Shown one piece after another: positions 1 through 8,054 of a stretch of DNA of 36,147 nucleotides. The stretch is from Myxococcota bacterium (GTDB lineage Bacteria; Myxococcota_A; Polyangia; HGW-17). Below the pieces are notes generated by a model. That model was not told where the DNA came from, ran no database searches, and saw nothing but the letters and a program-made list of their open reading frames with translations. The position numbers and the translations under genes are program-made. The stretch lies in contig JAHJMN010000059.1 of assembly GCA_018821305.1 (NCBI GenBank), positions 1 to 36,147 of the forward strand. Reading direction: 5' to 3'. Numbering within the stretch: position 1 is the stretch's first letter; each line of letters begins with the position of its first letter.

Positions 1-137
1 ATTTTAAACAGGGACTCAGGAAGTCAGGCAAACAGGGACAGGCGCAGGTCATAAACATGTAATATCAATTTAAAATTACAAAAACTTGAAGCAAATATTC
101 ACTTTTTAGATTTCGATCCTTTTACTCATGAAGCGGT
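1..137 (-). repeat. Family-1 dispersed repeat (MITE-like), copy A, cut by window edge
   Basis: This is the inverted copy of the repeat at 14367-14673. Positions 1-36 match the reverse complement of that copy with two mismatches, and positions 88-136 match with one mismatch. It contains the CAGG-rich arm (CAGG words at roughly 9-45) and the outer inverted-repeat end CGATCCTTTTACTCATGAAG at 114-133 followed by CGG. The other arm lies outside the window. No coding capacity is seen. Confidence 0.8.
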
Positions 138-189
138 ATAGATCCCAATCAATAGGAATTAACAAAAACGCCATGGACGTATAGAATTT

Positions 190-215
190 AAAAAAAATCC
201 TTCGCGAAGCGAATT
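190..215 (-). terminator. Terminator-like hairpin at the end of a family-2 repeat
   Basis: Read on the minus strand, the sequence just after the stop codon at 230-228 runs through a TTCGC-TTC-GCGAA stem-loop into a tract of eight T. This is the form of an intrinsic terminator for the outer-membrane protein gene. The same hairpin text recurs at 5034-5050 inside a family-2 repeat, so the terminator appears to have come with the mobile repeat end at 212-230. Confidence 0.5.
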
Positions 216-227
216 ACAGGACATTAA

Positions 228-1022
228 CTATTTAAAAAATGGGCCCGTGCGGAAGGAGATTCCCGCTACAAGGATGTGATCGGTTTTCTTAACAGAAATG
301 GGTGGGTTTGACTGGCGGGAGTAATTATAATTGATGACGAGGGAGAGCATTTTATTGATAGAGAAATATATATCGAAGTCCAGATTCATATTGAAATCTT
401 TAAAATCGGCGAATTGCGGTTGATAGTACGCCGTGGCAATGAATCGCGTGGTTTTTGTGATGGTTGTATTTATGGTAATGTAGTTATTCCACCGGTGCTC
501 TTTCCAGATATCCCCGGAGTCCGCAAATTCCCCTGTGGAAAGTTCATTGTATTCATACATATAAGTAGAACCAAAGAAGATGTCAAACTTCTTTTTATCC
601 AGGATGTGCCAGTAAAGCCCCGCACCGGAAATGAACCGCAAATTAAGGCGCCTAAACTCGTTGAATTCATGCTGGACAAAGCAATCAAAACCAAAATCGC
701 CATAGAAATTCCAGCGGTATCTCAAATGCTCGAAGTGCCTGTTTGTGAAAGAATTCTGAGATTTTTCCGCGTATTCAACATTAGCAGCCCCAAGGACTGT
801 ATGAGTGCTTTTCCGGTACCGCAGGACAGCTTGAGCTGAATAATATTCATAATCGATATTTCCCTTTTTTATTTCAGTTTTGCCATTGATACCAAGGATA
901 AGACCTTCTTTGGAATCATTCAGAAACATTTCCTGAACGTTTACTATCTGGGCTTTTGAAGTTTGGGGAATGAGCAGCAGTGCTGCATGAAGAAGTAGGG
1001 CTATTATAAATCTGTAATGCAT
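228..1022 (-). CDS. Predicted DUF481-type outer-membrane beta-barrel protein
   Basis: The 264-residue product starts with a clear Sec signal peptide (MHYRFIIALLLHAALLLIPQ, then TSKA and the cleavage). The mature part is a run of alternating amphipathic strands rich in Y, F, W and N, ending in ISFRTGPFFK with a terminal-strand-like aromatic pattern. This resembles the DUF481/YdiY family of small outer-membrane barrels, whose function is poorly known. I chose the ATG at 1022 rather than 1088 because the signal peptide begins there and a GGACAGGA ribosome site precedes it. The stop codon TAG at 230-228 coincides with the first three bases of a family-2 repeat end, so the natural C-terminus may have been altered by insertion. 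It is divergent from the radical SAM gene. Confidence 0.7.
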   Translation of the reverse strand: MHYRFIIALLLHAALLLIPQTSKAQIVNVQEMFLNDSKEGLILGINGKTEIKKGNIDYEYYSAQAVLRYRKSTHTVLGAANVEYAEKSQNSFTNRHFEHLRYRWNFYGDFGFDCFVQHEFNEFRRLNLRFISGAGLYWHILDKKKFDIFFGSTYMYEYNELSTGEFADSGDIWKEHRWNNYITINTTITKTTRFIATAYYQPQFADFKDFNMNLDFDIYFSINKMLSLVINYNYSRQSNPPISVKKTDHILVAGISFRTGPFFK

Positions 1023-1172
1023 TTTAAAATCCTGTCCATTGACAGTATGTTTGAACAGTTTAAAAACGTTTATTTTTGAACTATTCAAAAACAGTTATTC
1101 AGGTTAACAGTATTCATTGCCTGAAAGCGGTTCTCCGTATCTTTATTTCAAGGCTCGAATACTCTGGAATTA

Positions 1173-1198
1173 AATTGAATTTCAGGACACGAAATAAC
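1173..1198 (-). repeat. Diverged family-2 repeat end
   Basis: On the minus strand this reads GTTATTTCGTGTCCTGAAAT followed by TCAATT. It matches the family-2 end TAGTTCGTGTCCGGAAATTC (4858-4877) apart from a few changes. It lies in the 195-base divergent region between the barrel protein and the radical SAM gene, where no clear promoter pair was recognised. No partner end is visible nearby, so it is probably a remnant. Confidence 0.4.
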
Positions 1199-1217
1199 TT
1201 ACATATTGCGGTATGCC

Positions 1218-2723
1218 ATGTCAACCCTTGTGACCCTTGTTACTATAAATGCCCGATATCATCACCGAAGTGCTGCACTTCAGACGTTGAAAGCAAACGC
1301 CGGTAATCTCATTGATTCCATAGAAATAATGGAATTCTCTCTGGAGGACCGTCCCGAAGATATTGTGGAGAAAATAATCGAAAGTTGCTGCAGGATTGTT
1401 GGATTTTCCGTATATATTTGGAATTACGTTGAAATTTTGCGAGTGGTCTCATTACTGAAGAAGGTTGCACCGGACATCATAACTATTCTTGGAGGTCCGG
1501 AAGCATCATTTGAGTATGAGAACTCGGAAATTTTTGAATTAACTGATTATCTGATTTGCGGGGAGGGCGAGGAAGTTTTTCCACAGTTGTGCAGTGATAT
1601 TCTGGCTGGTCGCAAACCAGATAAAGTTATCGTAGCCGAGCCCTGTGATTTGAAAAAACTTAAGTTTCCCGATGTATCCGCCCTGGAGTCCGTTGCGGGC
1701 AGGATTGTGTATATTGAAACTTCCCGCGGTTGTCCGTTTAACTGTCACTTCTGTATCAGCGGGGAAGACAAACGGGTGCGCAGGTTTGAAACAGAGCAGG
1801 TTATCGATTACCTCGGTAGATTGTACGAAACAGGGTTGAATCATTACAAATTCCTGGACCGGAGCATGGTTAACGGGCCCTACAGAGAAGTATTGCAGTG
1901 GTTTGCAACAATTGACTCATCAGACATTTCCGTCCATTTTGAGTTGAATCCGGATTCCATTCCGCCTTCTTTCTTCGAGGAACTCTTTAAATTGAGGAAA
2001 ATGAGCATCCAACTGGAACTGGGGATTCAGACCTTCAATGAGGAAGTGCTTGAGCGAATAGGGCGAAAGCAAAACAACGACCTCGCTGTCAGTAACATAG
2101 GTCGGCTTTTAGAAAAACCAAATATTCACATCCACTCGGATATCATTGCCGGATTACCTGGAGAATCGCTTGACAGCATTTCCCAGTCTTTTGATACTCT
2201 TTATTTTTCCGGCGTTCATGAAATCCAGTTTGGGATTCTCAAACGCCTGAAAGGGGCCGCAATTTCAAAGCACACTGATGAATTTTCCATGGTTTACTCT
2301 TCTTTTCCTCCATACAATGTGCTTTCAACATCCACCATAAGTTTTAATGTAATGCAGAAGTTGCGACGATTTGCACGGTATCTGGATCTGGTCTTCAATT
2401 CCGGAAATTTTTACAATTCCTCTCGACTCATCATGGGCGACAGGCCCTTTGTGAACTTTATGGAATTTACGAAATGGCTTTGGAAGGGTTCGGGGCAAAC
2501 CCATAAATTGTCGCGGGATCGTCTTGCGGCATACATATTTAATTATCTCAATGAGAAGGCGGAAAGTGACTCGTCTTTAGTTATTAAAAGCGATTATGAA
2601 AGGCTGAATCATATTTTTCCGTCGAAAATTCTGGAACCCGAGTCTCCCAAACGCCCCGTGGTTTTCTTCCGCCGTCAGAAAAAGCATTCTCAGGGGGATG
2701 GGTCTGACAATCGGATAAAGTGA
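1218..2723 (+). CDS. B12-binding-domain radical SAM protein (DUF4080-like)
   Basis: The 501-residue protein has an N-terminal cobalamin-binding-like Rossmann part (about residues 1-135, with ILGGPEASFE and CGEGEEVF). A radical SAM core follows, with CPFNCHFC (C172, C176, C179; a CX3CX2C iron-sulfur site). In such enzymes this cluster cleaves S-adenosylmethionine to a 5'-deoxyadenosyl radical. QLELGIQTFNEEVL and DIIAGLPGES are the usual later core motifs. The C-terminal ~150 residues resemble the DUF4080 tail of this subfamily. The substrate is unknown; methyl transfer or tRNA/lipid modification is possible. A TTG at 1206 is in frame, but the ATG at 1218 fits the family start better; neither has a strong ribosome site. 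It stands alone on the plus strand. Confidence 0.85.
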   Translation: MSTLVTLVTINARYHHRSAALQTLKANAGNLIDSIEIMEFSLEDRPEDIVEKIIESCCRIVGFSVYIWNYVEILRVVSLLKKVAPDIITILGGPEASFEYENSEIFELTDYLICGEGEEVFPQLCSDILAGRKPDKVIVAEPCDLKKLKFPDVSALESVAGRIVYIETSRGCPFNCHFCISGEDKRVRRFETEQVIDYLGRLYETGLNHYKFLDRSMVNGPYREVLQWFATIDSSDISVHFELNPDSIPPSFFEELFKLRKMSIQLELGIQTFNEEVLERIGRKQNNDLAVSNIGRLLEKPNIHIHSDIIAGLPGESLDSISQSFDTLYFSGVHEIQFGILKRLKGAAISKHTDEFSMVYSSFPPYNVLSTSTISFNVMQKLRRFARYLDLVFNSGNFYNSSRLIMGDRPFVNFMEFTKWLWKGSGQTHKLSRDRLAAYIFNYLNEKAESDSSLVIKSDYERLNHIFPSKILEPESPKRPVVFFRRQKKHSQGDGSDNRIK

Positions 2724-2836
2724 CAGTTGCGTACGATTTTCAGTTTTTTTTCCGGCAAAAACTCAGGAAATTCACACTGTTTGCCGATGATGTATCCTGG
2801 AATTAACTTCCTGATTAATGCGATTTTTACAATGTA

Positions 2837-2866
2837 TTGAAAATAAAGATTAAAATCTGGTATACT
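2837..2866 (+). promoter_or_regulatory. Sigma70-type promoter for the lipoprotein gene at 2917
   Basis: TTGAAA at 2837-2842 and TATACT at 2861-2866 are separated by 18 bases and end about 50 bases before the ATG at 2917. An AAAGGAG ribosome site sits between. Confidence 0.6.
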
Positions 2867-2916
2867 TTGATGTCACGATTATTGCTCAAAACCGGCACCA
2901 ACGAAAGGAGTCTCCC

Positions 2917-3909
2917 ATGAAGATCTCAACTAAAAACATTTTTTTGCTGATTATTACTTCAATCTTTTTTATTTCCTGCACCACCGATGACATTGTAAGT
3001 AAATTTCGTAGCGGGTTTCCGGAAGAAAACATGGTAAAGCTTGATATTCCTGAAAATACGAAGAAAGCGTTGAACGATACATCCGCCTTTTATCTTCTTA
3101 CGCTTCAGACTACGAGGGATGTAAACTACGCCATTATTAACTGGCTTGCCATGGTTAAGTTGATCATTTCATATCCCGCCACGGACTCGGGAGAAGACTC
3201 CGCTGTCTGGGGGCCCTGGCTTCCGGATGATGGTCTGAGTTTTGTGGAATATAAGTTCGAAGTGGAGAAAAATGCCACGAACGGGTATGACTACTCCCTC
3301 TCCATGCGAACACGAAACCCCGTGGGAAGTTGGAATCCAGTTTATACCGGAAGTTTCATAAGCAGTGATGAAAATGCTTTTAATGAAGGAACCATGAGTT
3401 TCAACTTTACTCTGGCTTCCTCTGTGGATCCCGCCATCAGGCAGTCCGGTGAGATTTCAGTTTCTTATAATTATTCAAACGGCGGCAAAGACAATCTTGT
3501 TTCCTTTGTGGATTTCGTAGATGAGCATGGAAATGGCCCCGTTAATGCGGATTACCATTATGTTGCTGCTTCCGCAGGCAACGGATTTTTCGATTATGAG
3601 GCAACTGCGGACATTCATACGGATGATCCCGATGGGGCTTCCTATCCGCTCAAAGAACATCTTGCCCTGCGCAGTCGCTGGACTGCAAATGGTGCTGGCA
3701 GAACGGATGCAACTGTAACGGAGGGTGATCTTCCGTCCCTTTCGATAACTGATTACCGCATAAGTGAATGCTGGGGTAATACCTTTTCAAGTGTCTATAT
3801 GGAAGAATGGGCTTCTTTTACCACGGCAGACCCCTGGAATGAAGTAAAATGGGGTGAAGCGTCCAGTTGTGAAAGTACAATGCAGAGTTTTGAAGAACCA
3901 GAGTTTTAG
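2917..3909 (+). CDS. Lipoprotein of unknown function
   Basis: The 330-residue product begins with a lipoprotein signal (hydrophobic run FLLIITSIFFISC, predicted lipidated C21), so it should sit on the periplasmic face of a membrane. The rest is a soluble, acidic, probably beta-rich domain with many aromatic and Gly/Asn turns (for example VWGPWLPDDGLSFVEYKFEV and GSWNPVYTGSF). I recognise no catalytic motif or named family. The start is well supported by AAAGGAG seven to eight bases upstream and a good promoter. The gene converges on the CPBP protease gene with only three bases between the stop codons, and no terminator hairpin is evident there. Confidence 0.75.
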   Translation: MKISTKNIFLLIITSIFFISCTTDDIVSKFRSGFPEENMVKLDIPENTKKALNDTSAFYLLTLQTTRDVNYAIINWLAMVKLIISYPATDSGEDSAVWGPWLPDDGLSFVEYKFEVEKNATNGYDYSLSMRTRNPVGSWNPVYTGSFISSDENAFNEGTMSFNFTLASSVDPAIRQSGEISVSYNYSNGGKDNLVSFVDFVDEHGNGPVNADYHYVAASAGNGFFDYEATADIHTDDPDGASYPLKEHLALRSRWTANGAGRTDATVTEGDLPSLSITDYRISECWGNTFSSVYMEEWASFTTADPWNEVKWGEASSCESTMQSFEEPEF

Positions 3910-3912
3910 AAA

Positions 3913-4650
3913 TCAGCGCCAGAAATTACAAGTTAGAAAGTCCATCGTTCCCGCCACCATAAAATGAAGCCACACTCCGGGGAAAATAGAGCGTCCGTCC
4001 AGAGAAAGCCTGCACAGGATGAATCCCGCGGCTATGGCACCGAAGATTTCTCCCTGGGGTTTGCCAAGATGCACTATAACAAAGGGCATCGTTGAAAGAA
4101 GGATTGCACCTTCTCCGTAGTTCTTTTTGAAACCGAAGAGCAAAAAGCCCCTGAAGAAAAACTCCCAGCTCACCCATTTAATGAGATAAAGAGCCTGATA
4201 AATCGCAAAATATCCGAAGTTATCCTTTATTATTTTGAGCTTAGGGTATTTCGCTTGAAAGGCCGGAGTTTGAGCAATCCACAGAAGTAAAGGAAGGAAC
4301 AGGAGGTACATTACTAATACGACAATAAACTCTTTAGATGCACCCTTCATGTTGAGGCCGTACTCTGATGGTTTTTCCTTGAAGACGGCGGTAATAATTA
4401 CCAATGGCGTTATGAAAAGGAGGAAAAAACTCATTAAATGAGACCAGGCCCAGGATGCCAGACCTGCCTTTGCAGGAATTAGATCACCAGCCAATTGAGG
4501 CATGTATTTGAAAAATCCCGATGGTTTTCCCTGATAAAGAAAAAGGATAAGTAAAACAGACGCACTTATCGTTAGAAAGACATCTCGGAATTCGAGGCCG
4601 GGAAATTTACCCGCAAGCCAGCGCCATGGTGCAGTGTTTTTTAAGGTCAT
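3913..4650 (-). CDS. CPBP-family intramembrane protease
   Basis: This 245-residue polytopic membrane protein has about six to seven hydrophobic segments. It carries the CPBP (CAAX protease and bacteriocin-processing) motifs: WEFFFRG (E163, R167, a W-E-x-x-x-R form of the usual E-E-x-x-x-R), PFVIVHLGKP (H194) and PGVWLHF (H229). Members are glutamic-type intramembrane endopeptidases. Some relatives, the myxosortases, are thought to process MYXO-CTERM-tagged proteins. A MYXO-CTERM-like tag occurs in the giant protein at 14729-18847, so that role is possible here but is inference. The start ATG at 4650 has only a weak upstream purine run. It is a single gene, converging on the lipoprotein gene at 2917. 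Confidence 0.85.
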   Translation of the reverse strand: MTLKNTAPWRWLAGKFPGLEFRDVFLTISASVLLILFLYQGKPSGFFKYMPQLAGDLIPAKAGLASWAWSHLMSFFLLFITPLVIITAVFKEKPSEYGLNMKGASKEFIVVLVMYLLFLPLLLWIAQTPAFQAKYPKLKIIKDNFGYFAIYQALYLIKWVSWEFFFRGFLLFGFKKNYGEGAILLSTMPFVIVHLGKPQGEIFGAIAAGFILCRLSLDGRSIFPGVWLHFMVAGTMDFLTCNFWR

Positions 4651-4857
4651 CTAGTGATCTTTCTATATATTTTGTTAACGGCATAAAATGCTTCAGGAAA
4701 GAGCCTCTCTAAAGCATTCCGCTGCGCGAAATTGCCTACCTGATTTCCCTGTTTCTGCTGCTAATTTCCTGCGTTCCTGATTTTTTTACAGGGATTCAGG
4801 TAGTCAGGAAACCAGATTCAGGAGCCAGTTCGTAAACATTCAACATCAATGCATAAT

Positions 4858-5014
4858 TAGTTCGTGTCCGGAAATTCAATTTTTATCAAAATTGAGCATG
4901 TTTACGAAAACATGCTATTCAGAACACTACAATAATTTCAAGGTCTTCATTCTTAATGTCCTGTGCAGAAATTTGGCCTAAACTTGAAAACTTGGTATAA
5001 CAGGACATTAACTA
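4858..5014 (+). repeat. Family-2 element, unit 1 (MITE-like, three hairpins)
   Basis: The left end is TAGTTCGTGTCCGGAAATTC (4858-4877). The right end reads TAGTTAATGTCCTGTTATAC when reverse-complemented (4995-5014). Inside are three perfect stems: 4876-4883 with 4888-4895 (8 bp), 4896-4903 with 4908-4915 (8 bp), and 4953-4964 with 5000-5011 (12 bp). No reading frame of note is present. TAAT occurs at 4854-4857 and again at 5165-5168, a candidate target duplication around the tandem pair. Confidence 0.75.
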
Positions 5015-5016
5015 GT

Positions 5017-5162
5017 TAGTTCGTGTCCGGAAATTCGCTTCGCGAAGGATTTTATTAAAAATTCTATCCGGCCACTACTAGTAAATTCAACACCTTGCGG
5101 TTACTGTCCTGAGCAAAAATAAGGCGAAAAATTTGATTTTGGGTATTTCAGGACAGTAACTA
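5017..5162 (+). repeat. Family-2 element, unit 2
   Basis: The left end TAGTTCGTGTCCGGAAATTC (5017-5036) is identical to unit 1. The right end reverse-complements to TAGTTACTGTCCTGAAATAC (5143-5162). A perfect 13-bp stem joins 5100-5112 (GTTACTGTCCTGA) with 5148-5160. At the position where unit 1 has an A/T pair, both strands differ together in unit 2, so the pairing is conserved while the sequence changes. The terminator-like hairpin TTCGCTTCGCGAAGGATTTT is at 5034-5053. Confidence 0.75.
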
Positions 5163-5303
5163 ACTAATACAAAAGAACGTGATGTTCCACTCACTTTGAA
5201 ATCCCGATCTTTTTACTCAGGAAGCGGTCTTATTGAACCTGAGTTTATTCCGGTAATTCCTACCATATTTAAATTATAAACTGCAATGAAAAGATGAGGA
5301 AAA

Positions 5304-8054
5304 TTACAGGTTGAGGAATTCCCCAGTGATGCTTGAGGGGTTTCGAGAGATTTCTTCGGGACTTCCTTTAGCAATTATCATTCCTCCGTTGATCCCGCCT
5401 CCTGGGCCAAGATCAACAATGAAGTCGCTGGCTTTTATCACGTCGAGGTTGTGTTCAATGGTTATAACCGTGGCCCCTTTATCCACAAGGCGGTTTAGAA
5501 CCTCAATTAGTTTTCCCACTTCATGCATATGGAGCCCTGTTGTGGGTTCATCGAGAATGTAGACAGTGCCCGGAAGGCGGGTTTTTCCAAGCTCACGGCT
5601 GATTTTTATACGCTGTGCTTCACCACCGGATAGGGTTGTGGCACTTTGGCCGAGTTGAATGTATTCAAGTCCCACATCCATGAGCATACCGAGTTTGCGT
5701 TTCAATGAGGGTAATGCATCGAAAAACTCAGATGCCTGACGAACTGTCATTTTGAGAACGTCGCTTATTGATTTTCCCTTGTAGCGAATTTCGAGAGTTT
5801 CCCTGTTGTATCGTTCGCCGGAACATTCTTCACAGGTAATATAGACATCGGGGAGAAACATCATTTCAACCCGAATTTCGCCATCTCCTTCACATTTATC
5901 ACACCTTCCACCCTTGACATTGAAACTGAAGCGGCTTTTTGTGAATCCGCGAACTCGACTTTCCGGGATTTGGGCAAAAATATCACGAATATCATCAAAT
6001 ATTTTCGTGTATGTTGCGGGATTTGAGCGGGGAGTTCTGCCGATGGGAGTTTGATCGATGATCACCGTGCGTTCGACGCCTTCAAGGCCAGTGATTGAGT
6101 CAACCTGTCCGTAGGAATCGGGAATGATTCCCCGGGAAAGGGCAAGATTCCCGTAAAGGGTATCTACCACGAGACTGCTTTTGCCTGAACCACTGACACC
6201 GGTAACGCACACTAGACAACCCTTGGGGAAGTCCACATCAATTTTTTTCAAATTGTTGGTTGATGCTCCCCGGATTGATATGAATCCGCATGGCTCCCGA
6301 CGTTTTTCAGGGACGGAAATTTGCAGTTCACCTCGTAGATAGCGTCCCGTGAGGCTTGTAGATTTAAGAAGATTTTTAACGGTTCCCTCGAAAACAATTT
6401 CTCCCCCGAGGTTTCCGCTTCCGGGGCCGAGTTCAAGTACGTGATCAGCATTGAGAATGGTCTGTTCATCATGTTCAACAACAATTACAGTATTGCCGCG
6501 GTTTCGAAGCTCCATGAGGGTTTCCAGAAGTCGGCGGTTGTCTTTCTGATGAAGGCCGATACTCGGTTCATCCAGCACATACGTTACACCCGTAAGGCCA
6601 GTTCCCAGTTGGCTTGCAAGGCGAATTCTCTGGGCTTCACCTCCCGACAGTGTCGACATCTCCCGGCAAAGGGTTATGTAATCGAGGCCCACCCGACTCA
6701 GAAAACTTATTCGATGGGTCAACTCGATGATGAGTGGTTCAGCTATCATGAGGTCGACGCCGTGAAATTCGGTGGTTTCAAGCCACGATAAAGCATCGGC
6801 AATGCTTAATGTTGTGAAATCATGTATGTTTTTGCCATCGATAAGTACGCTCAAAGCCCGGGGATTCAGTCTTGCCCCTTCGCAGGTCCTGCACTTCATG
6901 GTGCGTCGATACTTTGAAAGTTTTTCATAGTAGAATTTTCCAAAGGACTCGCCGCTTTTGAACATGGCAATAATTCCATGCCAGTCTATAGCTGAATCAC
7001 CATGAAAAATCGCATTAAAGCCATCTACGGATATGTTTTCCAGAGGCGTATCCGCATTGAAACCGTATCGGGCTCCAACTTCCTTAATCTTAGGCATGAG
7101 TGCATTTTTTACGGCGGGGTCTGGAAACTCAATGGCACCTGAGTTTATGGATTTTTTTCGATTTGGTGCGATGAGATCTGGATCGTAATACATGACAGAT
7201 CCAAGCCCCCAGCAATCGGGGCAAAACCCCGTAGGAGTATTAAAGGAAAAAAGTGCCGGAGTAATGCGATCAATATTAAAATTATGTTCCTGACAACCAC
7301 CATGAACGGAAAAACTGTAAATATTCTCTTCTCCTTCAAGAACAAAAAGAGTACCCGAACCTGCTGCTACAGCCTGTTCTATGCTCTGGGCAAGACGACT
7401 GCGGTTAGTTTCCTGAGCCGTGAGACGATCTATTACAGCTTCAATGTTGTGTTTGTATGTTTTTGCAAGGGGATGGACTTCCTCCGTTCTTTGAATAAGA
7501 CCATCCACTCGGACCCGGGAGTAGCCGCGAACCATCAGATCTGACAGTACATCTTTGTGCAATCCCTTTTGATTGCGGATGATTGGGGCGAGAATTATGA
7601 TGCTTTGTCCTTCAAACTGACGAAGGATTTCGTCCTGAATCTGTTTTTGTGTAAGAGCAGAAACTGGTTTTCCACATACGGGGCAGTGTGGAGTGCCGAT
7701 TCGTGCCCAGAAGACCCGGAGAAAGTCATAGATTTCGGTTACAGTTGCCACAGTTGAACGCGGATTACGACTCATGGAATGCTGTTCAATGCTTATTGCC
7801 GGGGATAATCCTTCGATTTTCTCAACTTTAGGCTTGTCCAGTTGAGGCAGAAACTGTCTGGCATAGGCACTGAGGGATTCCACATAACGGCGTTGACCTT
7901 CGGCATAAATGATGTCAAAGGCCAGGGTCGATTTCCCACTACCTGAAGGACCGCATACAACGGTCAGTTCTTCCCGGGGAATGACAGTAGAAATATTTTT
8001 TAAATTATGATGGACTGCATTGATAATTGTTATAAAACGGCGATTATTTTTCAC
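5304..8054 (-). CDS. uvrA: Excinuclease ABC subunit A
   Basis: UvrA finds bulky DNA lesions with UvrB and starts nucleotide excision repair in the cytoplasm. The protein has two ABC ATPase halves with Walker A motifs GPSGSGKST and GVSGSGKSS, and two LSGGEAQRI signatures followed by LDEPSIGLH and LDEPTTGLH. It has the essential C-terminal zinc finger (CDKCEGDG ... CEECSGERYNRETLEIRYKG). The first zinc-finger position reads C-x2-H-x20-C-x2-C, with His in place of the second Cys. Length (~916 residues) fits the usual ~940. A GTG at 8066 is also in frame. I prefer the GTG at 8054 because GGTGGAG lies six bases upstream and the product then starts like other UvrA proteins. It overlaps the end of the upstream membrane-protein gene and is probably the last gene of the run. 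Confidence 0.97.
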   Translation of the reverse strand: MKNNRRFITIINAVHHNLKNISTVIPREELTVVCGPSGSGKSTLAFDIIYAEGQRRYVESLSAYARQFLPQLDKPKVEKIEGLSPAISIEQHSMSRNPRSTVATVTEIYDFLRVFWARIGTPHCPVCGKPVSALTQKQIQDEILRQFEGQSIIILAPIIRNQKGLHKDVLSDLMVRGYSRVRVDGLIQRTEEVHPLAKTYKHNIEAVIDRLTAQETNRSRLAQSIEQAVAAGSGTLFVLEGEENIYSFSVHGGCQEHNFNIDRITPALFSFNTPTGFCPDCWGLGSVMYYDPDLIAPNRKKSINSGAIEFPDPAVKNALMPKIKEVGARYGFNADTPLENISVDGFNAIFHGDSAIDWHGIIAMFKSGESFGKFYYEKLSKYRRTMKCRTCEGARLNPRALSVLIDGKNIHDFTTLSIADALSWLETTEFHGVDLMIAEPLIIELTHRISFLSRVGLDYITLCREMSTLSGGEAQRIRLASQLGTGLTGVTYVLDEPSIGLHQKDNRRLLETLMELRNRGNTVIVVEHDEQTILNADHVLELGPGSGNLGGEIVFEGTVKNLLKSTSLTGRYLRGELQISVPEKRREPCGFISIRGASTNNLKKIDVDFPKGCLVCVTGVSGSGKSSLVVDTLYGNLALSRGIIPDSYGQVDSITGLEGVERTVIIDQTPIGRTPRSNPATYTKIFDDIRDIFAQIPESRVRGFTKSRFSFNVKGGRCDKCEGDGEIRVEMMFLPDVYITCEECSGERYNRETLEIRYKGKSISDVLKMTVRQASEFFDALPSLKRKLGMLMDVGLEYIQLGQSATTLSGGEAQRIKISRELGKTRLPGTVYILDEPTTGLHMHEVGKLIEVLNRLVDKGATVITIEHNLDVIKASDFIVDLGPGGGINGGMIIAKGSPEEISRNPSSITGEFLNL

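Larger units (their letters stand above)
4684..5228 (-). repeat. Family-1 repeat, copy C, interrupted by two family-2 elements
   Basis: Positions 4685-4742 match the reverse complement of 14583-14640 almost exactly. The CCTG/CAGG hairpin arms lie at 4740-4830. The far inverted-repeat end, CGATCTTTTTACTCAGGAAG followed by CGG, is at 5205-5227. Between 4858 and about 5162 lie two family-2 elements absent from copies A and B, so this copy was invaded after it inserted. Together with short flanks this accounts for the whole gene-free stretch 4651-5303. Confidence 0.75.

Noticed and set aside
1076-1306. A 76-codon plus-strand frame before the radical SAM gene
   Set aside because: It overlaps the start of a well-supported gene in another frame and lacks protein-like composition.
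4740-4830. Regular CCTG/CAGG words in the intergenic repeats, looking at first like a CRISPR or tandem array
   Set aside because: Spacing is irregular, the words pair as two arms of a hairpin, and the whole unit recurs at distant sites, which fits a dispersed element and not an array.
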